Notes: generated by a model from the sequence alone, not told the origin. A DNA stretch of 64,000 nucleotides from Vibrio sp. D404a (GCF_030248535.1 NZ_JAHGAJ010000017.1:124001-188000); one strand, 5' to 3'. Counted from the stretch's first letter, positions 1-10,583 are shown. Made by a program: numbers and translations.

Positions 1-363
1 CTAGATGAAGCTGAAATCGACTTCGTTACAGACAAAATGGGTTCTCAGCTAACTCTAAAAGCACCAAACGCAAAAATGCGTAAAGTGGCTGATGACGCGC
101 CACTTCTAGAGCGTGTTGAGTACGCAATCCAGACTCAAGTTAACCCACAACTAGCAGGCCACGGCGGTCACGTAAGCCTAGTTGAAATCACAGATGAAGG
201 CGTTGCTATCGTCGCGTTTGGTGGTGGTTGTAACGGTTGTTCTATGGTTGATGTAACGCTAAAAGAAGGCATCGAGAAAGAACTTCTACAACAGTTCGAG
301 GGTGAACTAACAGCCGTTCGTGATGCAACTGAGCACGATCGCGGTGAGCACTCTTACTACTAA
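1..363 (+). CDS. nfuA: NfuA, Fe-S cluster carrier/biogenesis protein (C-terminal part; cut by window edge)
   Basis: NfuA is a cytoplasmic carrier that receives Fe-S clusters and passes them to apoproteins, especially under oxidative or iron stress. The reading frame is open from base 1, so the first ATG visible inside the window (37) is internal. About 120 residues remain of a protein that is usually about 190. What is left is the end of the degenerate A-type domain followed by the Nfu domain, whose cluster-binding C-x-x-C (CNGC) is encoded at 229-240. A strong hairpin terminator follows directly. The family call rests on the CxxC context (GGGCNGCSM) and the two-domain order. The missing N-terminus lies outside the window. 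Confidence 0.95.
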   Translation, partial: LDEAEIDFVTDKMGSQLTLKAPNAKMRKVADDAPLLERVEYAIQTQVNPQLAGHGGHVSLVEITDEGVAIVAFGGGCNGCSMVDVTLKEGIEKELLQQFEGELTAVRDATEHDRGEHSYY

Positions 364-384
364 TCACACCTAAGATTAGAGACT

Positions 385-420
385 AAGGCTGATGTGAAAA
401 CATCGGCCTTTTTGTTTTTT
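385..420 (+). terminator. Rho-independent terminator after nfuA
   Basis: An 11-bp stem (AAGGCTGATGT pairing with ACATCGGCCTT) with a GAAA loop is followed by a T-rich run. Confidence 0.85.
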
Positions 421-632
421 TAATGACAGCACTTTTGTGCACTACTATGAGGGCGACCAATTCAAGCATTAACTTCGTTAATAAAATCAATAGAATGGCG
501 TTCTAATCCATACAACCACCATTGCAATCGCTTCCTATTCAATAATTCCATGATATAAAAACTCACCTCTAGGAAGTCACCGTCATTTCCCCTATATTAG
601 AAAGACTTCCCAAAAAGCTAAGGAGCGAGCGC

Positions 633-1196
633 ATGACAAAAAGGACCAAGCCAGAAATCTTGGCTAAGCAAACTGTCGCTCAATCAAAACTATTCTCCAT
701 CGAATCTCTCGATCTCAAGTTTTCTAACGGTGAGCATCGTACCTATGAACGCATGAAGCCAAGCGGTCGCAATGCAGTAATGATGGTCCCAATTACTGAG
801 CAAGGCGATATCCTATTGGTACGTGAATACGCTGCAGGTACAGAGCGCTATGAGCTCGGCTTCCCTAAAGGTCTCATCGACCAAGGTGAAACACCAAACG
901 AAGCGGCGGTACGAGAACTAAAAGAAGAGATTGGTTTTGGCGCTCGCAAACTGACGCCACTCAAGGAAGTGATTCTCGCCCCTTCTTATTTTTCGAGCAA
1001 AATGACACTGTTTATTGCCGAAGACCTCTACCCAGAACAGCTAGAAGGTGACGAACCAGAACCACTGGATATTGTGCGCTGGCCGCTGGCTCAAGGAGAA
1101 GAGTTACTTACGCACCTCGACTTCTGTGAAGCTCGCTCCATCACCGCTTTATTACTGGCTCTTCGACTACTAAAACAACAATCTGACGAAGAGTAA
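633..1196 (+). CDS. nudE: ADP compounds hydrolase NudE (Nudix)
   Basis: NudE is a Nudix pyrophosphohydrolase that cleaves ADP-ribose, Ap3A/Ap2A and NADH-type substrates into AMP plus a phosphorylated moiety. The 187-residue protein has a complete Nudix box (G-x5-E-x7-REL-x-EE-x-G) at residues 80-101, which supplies the Mg-binding glutamates. Length and N-terminal sequence match NudE and not other Nudix enzymes. The ATG at 633 is preceded by AAGGAGCG. cysQ follows 10 bases after the stop, so the two are probably co-transcribed. Both remove small nucleotide by-products, and the same nudE-cysQ pairing next to nfuA is common in gammaproteobacteria. Confidence 0.93.
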   Translation: MTKRTKPEILAKQTVAQSKLFSIESLDLKFSNGEHRTYERMKPSGRNAVMMVPITEQGDILLVREYAAGTERYELGFPKGLIDQGETPNEAAVRELKEEIGFGARKLTPLKEVILAPSYFSSKMTLFIAEDLYPEQLEGDEPEPLDIVRWPLAQGEELLTHLDFCEARSITALLLALRLLKQQSDEE

Positions 1197-1206
1197 GAGA
1201 CTTTTT

Positions 1207-2034
1207 ATGCCAATGACAAAAGATTTATCCCATCTATTGCCTTCCGTGATTGAAGTCGCTCGCTCAGCCGGGCAACTGATCTTAGAGATCTACGAGAAGA
1301 AAGATTACGAAGAGTACACCAAGAGTGACGATACCCCCGTCACCAGTGCCGATCTTGCGGCGCACAAGCTCATTTCACAAAGACTAAGTGAACTGACCCC
1401 AGACATCCCAGTGTTATCCGAGGAAGCAGCCGACATCAGCCTAGAGAAGCGCTCTCAATGGGATCGCTACTGGTTGGTGGACCCACTTGATGGGACCCAA
1501 GAGTTCATCGCTCGTAGCGGAGACTTTGCTACCATCATTGCGCTGATTGAGCATAACAAACCCGTGATGGGCGTAGTTTACGGCCCAGTATCGGGCGTGA
1601 CTTACTATGCTTACGACGGCAAAGGCGCATGGAAGATTCCAGATTTGAACGACAGTGTGAAGATCAAGACTCATCGCCATGAGCTACCAAATCAGCCAAT
1701 TGCGATGGCGATCAGCCGCCGCCAAGATATCAACCGTATCACCAGCCGCATGAGCCCGAAATGGAACTACGACCTAGTACCACTTGGCTCTGCCGCTCTT
1801 AAAGCCTGCCTAGTCGCAGAGGGCGCTGTAGACTGTTACCTGCGTTTAGGTCCAACGGGTGAATGGGATACAGCTGCAACTCAATGCATCGTTGAAGAAG
1901 CGGGCGGACGCATCTTAAGCACCCAACTAGAGCCGCTGTCATACAACGAACGTGAAACCCTAGAGAACCCAAACTTCATCGTACTCGGCGACGCCGACCT
2001 ACCTTGGGCTGAAATCTTGCAGGGTAAAGATTAA
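1207..2034 (+). CDS. cysQ: 3'(2'),5'-bisphosphate nucleotidase CysQ
   Basis: CysQ hydrolyses 3'-phosphoadenosine 5'-phosphate (PAP) to AMP, clearing the by-product of sulfate reduction. It belongs to the inositol-monophosphatase superfamily. The metal-binding signatures are visible: an acidic EE pair near residue 72, DPLDGT at 92-97, and the C-terminal EWDTAA motif. At 275 residues it is somewhat longer than the E. coli protein because of a longer N-terminus. Two in-frame ATGs (1207 and 1213) could start it, and I kept the first. It lies directly behind nudE and ends at a bidirectional terminator shared with the converging gsp operon. Confidence 0.92.
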   Translation: MPMTKDLSHLLPSVIEVARSAGQLILEIYEKKDYEEYTKSDDTPVTSADLAAHKLISQRLSELTPDIPVLSEEAADISLEKRSQWDRYWLVDPLDGTQEFIARSGDFATIIALIEHNKPVMGVVYGPVSGVTYYAYDGKGAWKIPDLNDSVKIKTHRHELPNQPIAMAISRRQDINRITSRMSPKWNYDLVPLGSAALKACLVAEGAVDCYLRLGPTGEWDTAATQCIVEEAGGRILSTQLEPLSYNERETLENPNFIVLGDADLPWAEILQGKD

Positions 2035-2043
2035 TCCTATCCA

Positions 2044-2075
2044 TAAAAAATGGGCACCTCGTTGGTGCCCATTTT
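2044..2075. terminator. Bidirectional terminator between cysQ and gspN
   Basis: A perfect stem, TGGGCACC/GGTGCCCA with loop TCGTT, is flanked by A-run and T-run, so it can serve both converging units. Confidence 0.85.
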
Positions 2076-2090
2076 TGTATCTAAACTCGT

Positions 2091-2870
2091 CTACAAACGC
2101 CCTTGATAAGTAAACTGGTACTTACCTTGGCTGTCTGGGTTACCTAACCAGCGCAGTTGGTTCTGCATCGCTTGTGGGAACTCAGTGCCCGGTTTGAACC
2201 ATGCCGTGGTTGAATAGCGCAGGTTTGGTGTTAAGTTGGCCGTAAATGCGCTCTCTACCTGATTGGTTTTCTGCTCACCCTTAGCCGCAATGGTGTTGTC
2301 TTGACAGGTGACATCTGCAATCACTGGACCGAAGTCTAACGAGCCGAGTGGAGTATCCGCGCCTGCTCCTGACCATGCCACAGTACCTTCACCCGTTTGA
2401 CACCAAGGTTGCCCTTGCTGAAGGTGCTTAATAGTTAATTCAACCTGACCCACTGCAGTGATGGGTACTGGAATGTTCGGCACGTATTTCATGACATCTT
2501 CAGCCGGTAGCGATGCGACCAAATTCTGCGCGTAGGCACCATTCATGCTGTAACCAACATAGCCCTTACCACGTAGGTTCATGTCACTGTCGCGACCAAA
2601 TCGAACCGCGAGCTCTGCTTTGCCTGTGAATAGCTGGCTAAACTGGAAACCCCATTGAACTGAACCGTAATTCACTCGCTGCCAAGCAATATTACTTGCA
2701 CTGCCCTGCCAGATAGAACCTTGCACACCATCGATTTGCAGCCCTCTTACCTTAGGGGCATGTTTAAGAGCAAACGACGCTGGCAGATGCAGGATCAGGC
2801 TAACCGAAAAGAACAGGATAAAAATGGTACTAAAGAGTAAACCGTATTTTAAAGTTGAACCTCGCTTCAC
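2091..2870 (-). CDS. gspN: Type II secretion system protein N
   Basis: GspN (EpsN) is an accessory inner-membrane/periplasmic component of the type II secretion system; its exact role is less defined than that of the other Gsp proteins. I start it at a GTG (2870) preceded by a GAGG ribosome site and one base after the gspM stop, giving 259 residues. A longer frame begins at 2906 but would overlap gspM. One membrane segment spans roughly residues 8-28, followed by a periplasmic domain with two cysteines that could form a disulfide. It is the last gene of the gsp operon and ends at the shared terminator. Confidence 0.88.
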   Translation of the reverse strand: MKRGSTLKYGLLFSTIFILFFSVSLILHLPASFALKHAPKVRGLQIDGVQGSIWQGSASNIAWQRVNYGSVQWGFQFSQLFTGKAELAVRFGRDSDMNLRGKGYVGYSMNGAYAQNLVASLPAEDVMKYVPNIPVPITAVGQVELTIKHLQQGQPWCQTGEGTVAWSGAGADTPLGSLDFGPVIADVTCQDNTIAAKGEQKTNQVESAFTANLTPNLRYSTTAWFKPGTEFPQAMQNQLRWLGNPDSQGKYQFTYQGRL

Positions 2871-2871
2871 A

Positions 2872-3363
2872 TTAACCTCGTTTGAACTGTAATCGTTTGA
2901 CGTCAATCACGCCCGGCGTGTCACTGCGGTCAATATCCATGAATTCGACTTCCACACCCTGTTGCTCTTTTAGATAAGTAAGCCAATCCACAAATTGATT
3001 AAATGGTACGGGTTTAACCCACACTTGCAGCATGTCACCACGAGGTTGCACTCGAATCAATTCAATCTTGAAGCGACGCATTGAAGCAGGTACTGAGCGG
3101 TTCAATGGCTCTGAACTCTTTGCGCCGCCACTGCCGCGCAGATCCACGATTTCATCCGCTTTGTTCGTTACCCAAGTCAACAACTGCTTCTCACTCTGGA
3201 TTCGGCTTTGTGCTAATTCTGCACGGGCGTTTAAAGGCTGCAGCAATCCCCAATAAACAACGCCAACTACCAACAAGATAGAGCACCCAATTACGAGTCT
3301 CTGCTCGCGCTGACTAATCGATGTCCACCACGCTTGGAGTGGCTCAATCATATTTCTCATCAT
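2872..3363 (-). CDS. gspM: Type II secretion system protein M
   Basis: GspM is a bitopic inner-membrane protein that pairs with GspL in the assembly platform, linking the GspE ATPase to the pseudopilus. The protein has 163 residues: a short cytoplasmic N-terminus containing the REQRL motif typical of GspM, one membrane helix at about residues 22-42, and a periplasmic ferredoxin-like domain. The start used (M-M-R-N) is the first in frame; the ATG five codons in is also possible. It lies between gspL and gspN in the operon. Confidence 0.92.
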   Translation of the reverse strand: MMRNMIEPLQAWWTSISQREQRLVIGCSILLVVGVVYWGLLQPLNARAELAQSRIQSEKQLLTWVTNKADEIVDLRGSGGAKSSEPLNRSVPASMRRFKIELIRVQPRGDMLQVWVKPVPFNQFVDWLTYLKEQQGVEVEFMDIDRSDTPGVIDVKRLQFKRG

Positions 3364-3380
3364 TGATCTCCTAACGTGAG

Positions 3381-4607
3381 TTACTGTAATGGTTTAAGGG
3401 TAAAGCTTCCGTAGACTGCATCACCGTTACGGTTAAGTGGCCCTTGTTCAACAGAGAATTTCTCGGCTAACTTGGTACGTGCTGTCTCGAAGTGTTGGAA
3501 ATCCGAGCTCTTTGCTTGCAGGCGTACTTCTGAACGGTTGCCGTCGTAACGAATGCTCTCGACTTCAATCGTGGTCACCTGCCCAAGCGTGTTTGGCAAT
3601 TGAGTAAGCCAACCCAGCAGTGTCGCACCATCACCCGAGCCACCATATCGGCTCGCTTCTTCATTCATGGTACGTTTCAGGTAAGTCACGCTTGGTATTT
3701 TGCGTTTCCCCGGCAACACAGCACGGAAGATGCGCTCACTCTCAGCACGATAAGCTTGAGCTTCCGCTTCATAGCGCTGCACTTTCAGCGTTTGCTGCGT
3801 TGCAACAACAGCAATAAGCAAACAAGCGGCAATAGCGACCTTCTGCCAAACCTTCCAATACTTAGTAAATGAGGACTTGGTTTTGAAGCGCCCTGTGAGC
3901 AGGTTAATGCCACTCGTAATCGCTTGTTGGCTAAGCACAGCCATGACCAATTCTGCAGGCTTCTCCTGCCACTCGACATTGCTCTGCTGTTGAACATCGG
4001 CTTGAGGTAGCGCGGTATAACTGAAGATGGTTGGCTTAACCTCTTCTTCACTCTTCAACCAATCGCTGTTCAGGAACATTGGCAGCCATGCTTGGCGAAT
4101 CGAGACCGCTTGATAGGTACTTTGACGCAGTAACCACTGGTCATCAATCTGCAGCGCAGTCACACCTTCAGCATCCACGGGAAGTGCCAATGTATCCGGC
4201 AAAACTTTGCGAATCGCGATACCAATTTCTGAAAATGCGCCAATAATCTGGTTGAGCCACTGATGCTCCACACCACAAACAACCGCAGATTCCGCCCCTT
4301 TATCCAGAATGGTAAAGTGCAGATCTTCAATATCTTGCGCAACCTCATCTTCTAGAAGAAATGGCAGCATTGAATCAAACTGACGTGCCGCCCCTTTCGG
4401 GATCTCGACACGCTTTAACAGGCAATCGTTGCCCGATAACAGAGCAATACAGGTCCGTTTTTCAGCATATGGTGTCAACTCATTGAGCTGTTGCCAGCTA
4501 GCAAGTTCACCACTTGCAATAACTTCTTGCTGGCTTGTCGACCAAACTAACCACTGCACTGGGCTTTGTGGTTCGCTACTCAGTCGAACGGTCAGAAACT
4601 CGCTCAC
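3381..4607 (-). CDS. gspL: Type II secretion system protein L
   Basis: GspL recruits the cytoplasmic ATPase GspE to the inner membrane and contacts GspM. I start it at a GTG at 4607, which has an ideal GGAGG five bases upstream and gives the conserved N-terminus SEFLTVRL; a TTG at 4619 is in frame but less likely. The 408-residue product has an actin-like cytoplasmic domain (1 to about 240), one membrane segment near residues 255-272 and a ferredoxin-like periplasmic domain. Its start overlaps the end of gspK by 32 bases, which suggests translational coupling. Confidence 0.93.
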   Translation of the reverse strand: MSEFLTVRLSSEPQSPVQWLVWSTSQQEVIASGELASWQQLNELTPYAEKRTCIALLSGNDCLLKRVEIPKGAARQFDSMLPFLLEDEVAQDIEDLHFTILDKGAESAVVCGVEHQWLNQIIGAFSEIGIAIRKVLPDTLALPVDAEGVTALQIDDQWLLRQSTYQAVSIRQAWLPMFLNSDWLKSEEEVKPTIFSYTALPQADVQQQSNVEWQEKPAELVMAVLSQQAITSGINLLTGRFKTKSSFTKYWKVWQKVAIAACLLIAVVATQQTLKVQRYEAEAQAYRAESERIFRAVLPGKRKIPSVTYLKRTMNEEASRYGGSGDGATLLGWLTQLPNTLGQVTTIEVESIRYDGNRSEVRLQAKSSDFQHFETARTKLAEKFSVEQGPLNRNGDAVYGSFTLKPLQ

Positions 4608-5613
4608 TGATTCCTCCAAAGCGACGGCGCACTACCGTCACTGTTTCTCGATTACTACTATAAAAGAGAGTGCGTATTCGAACACGCGACTTCTCCACTA
4701 ATACTTCGGCATCCAACTCGAAGTAACTACTGTCTACCGCTAAATACCCTTTGGCGTTCTTGGTTACATCCGCACTGACACTCGATAAATTCGACTCAGC
4801 TAAGAAATCATCAATGCTATCCCAGCCATCAAAGGGGCGGTTTTCAATTAATGCTTTGGCGTCTGATTCACTCAAATTAGGAGCAAACATCGCTTCCAAC
4901 AAGGGCGCCTGTTTTACAGATAGTGTATTCACATTCAAACGCCAATCATCACTTGGCAAAGCACACACATAAGGGCGAACCTTATCCATCACTTCGCCAC
5001 TGACTTGGTAAATCGCACGCAACTCAGATTCATCGGCGATCAAACCATTCGCCGCTAGATAAGACGGCTTCATCGCTTCGTAAGTGCTGTCTTCGACCCC
5101 GACCGAAGAGATGCTTCGAGTATCCTCATCAACGAACTCCCAAGTCGAGTTTGCAATCACTTCCGCTTGATAAGAGTCCACTTCCAAATTTTGTAGCAGG
5201 GTTTGCCATACAGACACCAAGTAAGGTGATTGATTGTCTGTGGTCGCAGTCACCGACTTCAATGCATTCAAATTAAAGCACGCTTGTCCGTCGCGAATAT
5301 GCCCAACCACTTGACCATAATCGAGCGGATAAACCTGCTCTTCCAGTGCCCATGGCTGGCTTAAATTAATGGTATCGCTGTCTTTGTAACTCTGCTCAAT
5401 ACCCACCTTCGCCAAGGCTTCGATACCGATACTGTACCAATAGGCCTGTTGATAATTGAGCTGATTGCCAACACGCTTGAACTGGGTAAATAACCGTTCA
5501 GACATACTGCCCGCAATCGTTGCCATGATCGCCAATAGCATCAGTATCACGATCAAGGCGACACCGCGCTGCTTGTTAGGTTTTACCCTAGAGCCTCGAT
5601 AATGCTTAACCAT
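4576..5613 (-). CDS. gspK: Type II secretion minor pseudopilin GspK
   Basis: GspK is the large minor pseudopilin that caps the pseudopilus tip with GspI and GspJ. I use the ATG at 5613, which has GGGGG upstream, overlaps gspJ by 8 bases and gives 345 residues. The prepilin-type leader ends RG before [13 protein letters not shown]. As is usual for GspK, the glutamate normally at mature position 5 is absent. The rest is a large periplasmic domain of the GspK type. Processing needs a GspO/PilD peptidase, which is not encoded in this window. Confidence 0.93.
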   Translation of the reverse strand: MVKHYRGSRVKPNKQRGVALIVILMLLAIMATIAGSMSERLFTQFKRVGNQLNYQQAYWYSIGIEALAKVGIEQSYKDSDTINLSQPWALEEQVYPLDYGQVVGHIRDGQACFNLNALKSVTATTDNQSPYLVSVWQTLLQNLEVDSYQAEVIANSTWEFVDEDTRSISSVGVEDSTYEAMKPSYLAANGLIADESELRAIYQVSGEVMDKVRPYVCALPSDDWRLNVNTLSVKQAPLLEAMFAPNLSESDAKALIENRPFDGWDSIDDFLAESNLSSVSADVTKNAKGYLAVDSSYFELDAEVLVEKSRVRIRTLFYSSNRETVTVVRRRFGGISERVSDRSTE

Positions 5614-6292
5614 TATTGCCCCCACTCGATGAGGAGCTGTCGCTGCTATCACTGGTATTAATACTGCCGCTTGGCGTTAGGTAGATTCGCTCAATCTCAC
5701 CATAATCTTTAAGGGTCAGCTTTAGCCTTACCGCTTTTGGTAGCGCACCATCGGTTTGCCACTCTTTAAGCCAAGAGCTTCCGTTGTAGAATTCCAAACT
5801 GAAGGCCTCTATGCCTTCGAGCAGTGGAGTCACCACACCCTCTTGACCTGTCGGCGTATCAGGATAACGCCACCATACCCTTTCAAGAGTCTCTTCCTTG
5901 ATGCGATAGCCGACCTTAGTCACCTCACCGCGCGGAAACTGCTGTTGAGGGTTATGCCATCCCAAACGGGTGAACATGACACCAAGGGTATCGGAGTCGA
6001 GCAGGTATTCCTGCATCAGGATCAGTTTAGATGATGCTTCTTCACCATTAGTGCGGAACTGACGTTGCGCCATCTGACGAAAATCATTATCTAAAATGAC
6101 CAAGCTACGCTGCAGTGCATTCAATCGAGCACTACGTTCAATTGAGACCTCATTACTACGTTGGATCTGATTGACGACCTGATACGCCGCCACACTTAAA
6201 GTGGCAAATATCGCGATCGAGACCAGCACCTCTATCAAGGTGAAGCCTTTGGCTCTATTGCGTGGAGAGCGGGTGCGACTAATTTGAGACAT
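5606..6292 (-). CDS. gspJ: Type II secretion minor pseudopilin GspJ
   Basis: GspJ is a minor pseudopilin of the tip complex (with GspI and GspK). The 228-residue precursor has a prepilin peptidase site, KG followed by [13 protein letters not shown], with Glu at mature position 5, a hydrophobic helix, and a beta-rich periplasmic domain. The C-terminus carries a low-complexity Ser/Asp/Gly tail (about 18 residues after SGSIN) that is unlikely to be structured. It overlaps gspI by 14 bases and gspK by 8. Confidence 0.94.
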   Translation of the reverse strand: MSQISRTRSPRNRAKGFTLIEVLVSIAIFATLSVAAYQVVNQIQRSNEVSIERSARLNALQRSLVILDNDFRQMAQRQFRTNGEEASSKLILMQEYLLDSDTLGVMFTRLGWHNPQQQFPRGEVTKVGYRIKEETLERVWWRYPDTPTGQEGVVTPLLEGIEAFSLEFYNGSSWLKEWQTDGALPKAVRLKLTLKDYGEIERIYLTPSGSINTSDSSDSSSSSGGNNG

Positions 6293-6653
6293 AACTGCGT
6301 ACCGTCACCACAGGTGATGCATTCTTGCTGGTTGCCACACTGACATCAAAAGCCTTGAGCAAATTATCGCTGGTTGCCACTGGGGTCACTGTCCAAAACC
6401 AATCTCGCTCGGCCAACTTTTGTGTGCCTTGCGCTTTTTTTAGCTTCTCAGGGTGGAGCATTACCATCGCCATTTGATTGTCCACAACCATGGCGGCAAA
6501 GGTTTTCTCTTCCAAGTAGCTGAGTGTATTGATGTGTTGAGTCACAGCACGTATCACGCTGATCGCAGCCGTGGCAAAAATTGCCAGAGCCACCAAGACC
6601 TCGAGCAGAGTCATACCACGCTGACGCTTTGAGCTAAGATTACTCTTCTTCAT
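6279..6653 (-). CDS. gspI: Type II secretion minor pseudopilin GspI
   Basis: GspI is the minor pseudopilin that nucleates the tip complex with GspJ and GspK. The 124-residue precursor has a short basic leader ending RG, then MTLLEVLVALAIFA with Glu5, then a small globular domain, the normal GspI size. It overlaps gspH by 14 bases upstream and gspJ by 14 downstream. Confidence 0.94.
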   Translation of the reverse strand: MKKSNLSSKRQRGMTLLEVLVALAIFATAAISVIRAVTQHINTLSYLEEKTFAAMVVDNQMAMVMLHPEKLKKAQGTQKLAERDWFWTVTPVATSDNLLKAFDVSVATSKNASPVVTVRSYVSN

Positions 6654-7269
6654 CTTGCTCTCCAGGTTGCAACAGGCGAATCACCCCATTGTCTTGCACA
6701 CGAATACGCCAACCGTCTTGCAAAGAGTCACCAGTATTTGGGTAGAATGAGAGAGTAAAAGGCGTCAACTCAGCACTCGATAAAATATAGATCTGAGGCG
6801 GCTTAGGTTTCTTCTCTTCTTCCAGGTCGGCAAACATATCTTCATCAAACAGGCTACCGGGATTGAAAAGACGATCGTCGTCTTGCCATGCCCCGCCACC
6901 CAAGCTTAATGAAAGAGAGAGTTCTTCAGGCAGTTCGGTGATAGAAGGGATCTTTTCAAATTCCACCTCTTGCCAACCTTCAGAGTTCAAGCTCATCAGA
7001 ACATAAGTGGATTTCTGTTCATCGACACGAATGCCGAAATCTAAGCCACTTAAAATCGCCTCTTCATTAAGAAGCTGCACGCGCTGATAGAAGCTCTGTG
7101 CATACTGCTTAGCAACGTCTTTGGCATTGGTTGGAATGGTTGCGATCACCGCAACCGCAGTCAATGACAGTAATACGAGAACCAGCAGAATTTCTATTAG
7201 AGTAAATCCACGCAGTCGCGTTGTGCTGCGGGATTGAATAGGGCTTCTCACGTTTCGTATTACCATCAC
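6640..7269 (-). CDS. gspH: Type II secretion pseudopilin GspH
   Basis: GspH is a minor pseudopilin thought to join the tip complex to the GspG filament. The 209-residue precursor has a long basic leader ending LRG, then FTLIEILLVLVLLSL with Glu5. The C-terminal domain contains an acidic, Lys/Pro-containing insert (EEEKKPKPP) and an acidic C-terminus. The first ATG and the one after it (MMV) are equally possible starts. Its 3' end overlaps gspI. Confidence 0.93.
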   Translation of the reverse strand: MMVIRNVRSPIQSRSTTRLRGFTLIEILLVLVLLSLTAVAVIATIPTNAKDVAKQYAQSFYQRVQLLNEEAILSGLDFGIRVDEQKSTYVLMSLNSEGWQEVEFEKIPSITELPEELSLSLSLGGGAWQDDDRLFNPGSLFDEDMFADLEEEKKPKPPQIYILSSAELTPFTLSFYPNTGDSLQDGWRIRVQDNGVIRLLQPGEQDEEE

Positions 7270-7295
7270 GACATAGATTCACAATAAGCGTCAGC

Positions 7296-7739
7296 TTATT
7301 GGAAGTCTTGCATATTCCAGTTACCGATATCTGCCGCAGCACCTTCACCGCCTTCTTGGCCGTCTGCGCCTAGCGTGAAGATATCAATCGTACCGTTATC
7401 ACCTGGGCTTACGTATTGGTACGCGTTACCCCATGGGTCGTTTGGTAGGCGCTTGATGTAGCCGCCGTCACGGTAGTTGCGTGGCTCTGGGCTGCTTGGC
7501 TTAGATACAAGTGCATCTAGGCCTTGATCCGTCGTTGGGTACACACTGTTGTCTAGCTTGTACATATCGAGTGCATTCTCTAGAGCAACGATGTCAGTGA
7601 TCGCTTTCTGTTGATCCGCTTTCTCTTTGTTGCCTAGAAGGTTTGGCACAACAAAGCTCGCCAACACACCTAAAATAACCACAACCACCATTACCTCTAG
7701 TAAGGTAAAGCCGGATTGTTTGTTGATTTTATTTTTCAT
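7296..7739 (-). CDS. gspG: Type II secretion major pseudopilin GspG
   Basis: GspG is the major subunit of the periplasmic pseudopilus. I start it at the ATG at 7739 (GGAG six bases upstream) and not the in-frame TTG at 7751; this gives 147 residues. The leader ends SG before FTLLEVMVVVVILGVLA with Glu5. The globular domain ends with the conserved Asp-rich loop (LGADGQEGGEG) that binds calcium in this family. The gap of about 115 bases to gspF is the largest in the operon and fits strong, separate expression of this abundant subunit. Confidence 0.96.
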   Translation of the reverse strand: MKNKINKQSGFTLLEVMVVVVILGVLASFVVPNLLGNKEKADQQKAITDIVALENALDMYKLDNSVYPTTDQGLDALVSKPSSPEPRNYRDGGYIKRLPNDPWGNAYQYVSPGDNGTIDIFTLGADGQEGGEGAAADIGNWNMQDFQ

Positions 7740-7855
7740 TATTTTCTCCAAATGACAGCCGGAGAGTTCAGCAGACGCGCCTCTCTCCGAATCTAAAAAC
7801 TATTCGCTTTTTACAACGTATAGGGTCTTAAAGCCATTACATTAAATCAGCGAGA

Positions 7856-9079
7856 TTACCCGCTCATTAAATTGTTCATTTCCAGCATTGGCATCAGGGT
7901 CGCCATGACGATAAACAGTACCAAGCCTGCCATCAGTGCAATTAGTGCCGGAGTAAAGATACCCAAAGCAATGTTCACCGTAGATTCAAAGCTCTGGTCT
8001 TGGTTATCGGCAGCACGGGTCAGCATCTGCTCTAACTGACCACTCTGCTCGCCACTGGCAATCATATGCAGCATCATAGGCGGAAACAGCTTGGTCTGAT
8101 CGAGCGCTTTTCTTAGGCTCGCACCTTCACGAACATTGTCTGAAGCCTGCAGGACTTGTTGTTTCACATGATGATTCGACATCACATCCACCGCCACCTT
8201 CATCCCTTCCAAGATTGGAATGGCACTTGAGGTACAGATAGACAGAGTACGAGCAAAGCGCGAGGTATTGATCCCTTTAGCAATTTTACCAACCAAAGGA
8301 ATACTCAGAAGCTTTCTATCCCAGCTAAGACGAATCGATGGTTTCTTAAGTGCCGTTTTCACCAGCACAATAAAGCCAACGATTAAAAGGAATAGCTGAA
8401 TGCCCCAGTTTTGAATGAACTCACTCGAGGCCAACAAAAACTGAGTAGACTGAGGCAGTTCTTGCCCCATCTGAATGATAGGTTCGACAATCTTAGGCAC
8501 AACGGTTGCGAGTAGGAAGGAGACAATCGTCACCGCAAACACCACCAGCACCACCGGATAGATCATCGCTTGCATCAGCTTAGAGCGCATCTTTTGACGG
8601 TTCTCAGCGTAATCAGCCAAGCGCTCCAAGACCGCATCTAGGTGACCCGATTTTTCACCGGCAGCTACCATGGCACGAAACAGTTCATCGAAGATATGAG
8701 GATAATCAGCCAAGCTGTCAGCTAGGGTGTAACCTTCCGTCACTTTAGAGCGAACCGCCAGTAGCATGGTACGAATACGCTGCTTCTCTGACTGCTCTGC
8801 TACCGCTTTCAAACACTCTTCGAGCGGCATACCAGACTGAACCAAAGTCGAAATCTGTCGCGTAATCAAAGCAAGATCGGGCGTACTGATACCACGCTTA
8901 AAGCTAGTCGAAGGCGCACTGCCCCCTTTGCTGCTTTTCGCTTTGGCTTCGGCCATTTCAACCGGCATCAGGCCTTGCTCTTTGAGACGCTGACGAGCTT
9001 GACGCGCGTTATCTGCCTCTATCGAGCCTTTCTTGGTTTTGCCTTTGGCATCCAGTGCCTTGTATTCAAATGCCGCCAT
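7856..9079 (-). CDS. gspF: Type II secretion inner-membrane platform protein GspF
   Basis: GspF is the polytopic inner-membrane core around which the assembly platform is built. The 407-residue protein has two T2SF domains, with three hydrophobic segments (near residues 170-195, 220-240 and 375-400). The N-terminal AFEYKALDAKGKT is characteristic of GspF/PilC. It begins one base after the gspE stop, so translation is probably coupled. Confidence 0.96.
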   Translation of the reverse strand: MAAFEYKALDAKGKTKKGSIEADNARQARQRLKEQGLMPVEMAEAKAKSSKGGSAPSTSFKRGISTPDLALITRQISTLVQSGMPLEECLKAVAEQSEKQRIRTMLLAVRSKVTEGYTLADSLADYPHIFDELFRAMVAAGEKSGHLDAVLERLADYAENRQKMRSKLMQAMIYPVVLVVFAVTIVSFLLATVVPKIVEPIIQMGQELPQSTQFLLASSEFIQNWGIQLFLLIVGFIVLVKTALKKPSIRLSWDRKLLSIPLVGKIAKGINTSRFARTLSICTSSAIPILEGMKVAVDVMSNHHVKQQVLQASDNVREGASLRKALDQTKLFPPMMLHMIASGEQSGQLEQMLTRAADNQDQSFESTVNIALGIFTPALIALMAGLVLFIVMATLMPMLEMNNLMSG

Positions 9080-9080
9080 A

Positions 9081-10583
9081 CTAGACTTCCTTGGTCACGC
9101 GCATCACCTCTTCTAGTGAGGTAATACCCTGACGAACCTTCGCTAGGCCATCATCGCGAATACTTGGCGTTGTGCTACGAATCGCTTTCTCGATCGCTTG
9201 CTCACCGGCTTCGCTGTGAATCAGTTCTTGTACCGACTCATCGACCATGAGTAGTTCATGGATACCGGTTCGGCCGCGGTAGCCTTTGTGATTACACGCT
9301 TCACACCCTTTCGCATGATAGAGCGTCAGGCTGTCTTCTTCCTTCAAATCAAACAGCTTTCTAGTCTCTTTATCGGCTTCGTACGGCTCTTTACAGTCGT
9401 TACATAACGTACGAACCAGTCGCTGTGCTAGCACGCCAAGCAGTGAAGAAGAGATTAGGAAAGGCTCGATACCCATATCACGTAGACGCGTGATCGCACC
9501 CACAGCAGTGTTGGTGTGGAGCGTCGACATTACCAAGTGACCCGTCAAAGATGCTTGTACTGCAATCTCAGCGGTCTCTAGGTCGCGGATCTCACCAATC
9601 ATTACTACGTCAGGGTCTTGACGAAGAATCGCCCTCAGCCCACGCGCAAAGGTCATATCAACCTTAGGGTTCACCTGAGTCTGACCAATGCCGTCGATAT
9701 CAAATTCAATCGGATCTTCTACGGTCAGGATGTTGCGCTCGTTACTGTTGAGCTCTTGTAGACCAGCATACAAGGTCGTCGATTTACCTGAACCCGTCGG
9801 ACCGGTGACCAAGATAATGCCGTGTGGGCGCTGAATCAGTTTACGGAAGTTCTCGTGGTTTTGCGCCGTCATGCCTAGGCTGTGCAGATCAAGGCGAGTG
9901 GCATTTTTGTCGAGTAGACGCATTACCACGCGCTCACCGTGTGACGATGGCATGGTCGATACACGCACATCTACAGCGCGACCACCGATACGCAGGGAAA
10001 TACGGCCATCTTGTGGCACGCGTTTTTCTGCAATATCCAGTTTTGCCATAACCTTAACACGTGACACCAGCAACGGTGCCAGTTTACGGCTTGGCGCAAG
10101 AACATCACGCAACACACCATCAATACGGAAACGGATGGAGAGCGATTTCTCAAAGGTCTCGATATGAATATCCGATGCACCCTCTTTGATCGCTTCACCC
10201 AGCATCGCATTGATTAGCTTAATGATCGGTGCATCATCTTCTGACTCAAGCAGGTCTTCGTCTTGTGGCAGCTCTTCCGCCAACGAGAAGAAGTCGTCGT
10301 TATCAGCACCGATGTCTTCCATCAGCTGACGCGCTTCCGATGAATCACGCTGATACGCCTCGGTGAGTTTTTTCTCAAACTCATCGGCGATGATCGCTTG
10401 TGGCGTGAAGCCGCTTTTCATCACGCGGCTCACTTCTAGAATCGCGGCCGCTTTTAGAGGCTCTACATAATAGAGTACTGGCGGGCGTTCAGGGTGCTGA
10501 TACTCCAGCACCATCTTATAGCGATTTGCAAAGCTGAACGGCAAACGCTGAAAGTTGCGTACAGGCTCGACCATCTCTGCCAT
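9081..10583 (-). CDS. gspE: Type II secretion ATPase GspE
   Basis: GspE is the hexameric cytoplasmic ATPase that powers pseudopilus assembly. The 500-residue protein has an N-terminal domain that binds GspL, a Walker A motif (GPTGSGKST, 261-269), an Asp box and Walker B region (around 325-335), a His box near 355, and a tetracysteine zinc site at C394/C397/C427/C430. The ATG overlaps the gspD stop codon by one base. All catalytic motifs are intact. Confidence 0.97.
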   Translation of the reverse strand: MAEMVEPVRNFQRLPFSFANRYKMVLEYQHPERPPVLYYVEPLKAAAILEVSRVMKSGFTPQAIIADEFEKKLTEAYQRDSSEARQLMEDIGADNDDFFSLAEELPQDEDLLESEDDAPIIKLINAMLGEAIKEGASDIHIETFEKSLSIRFRIDGVLRDVLAPSRKLAPLLVSRVKVMAKLDIAEKRVPQDGRISLRIGGRAVDVRVSTMPSSHGERVVMRLLDKNATRLDLHSLGMTAQNHENFRKLIQRPHGIILVTGPTGSGKSTTLYAGLQELNSNERNILTVEDPIEFDIDGIGQTQVNPKVDMTFARGLRAILRQDPDVVMIGEIRDLETAEIAVQASLTGHLVMSTLHTNTAVGAITRLRDMGIEPFLISSSLLGVLAQRLVRTLCNDCKEPYEADKETRKLFDLKEEDSLTLYHAKGCEACNHKGYRGRTGIHELLMVDESVQELIHSEAGEQAIEKAIRSTTPSIRDDGLAKVRQGITSLEEVMRVTKEV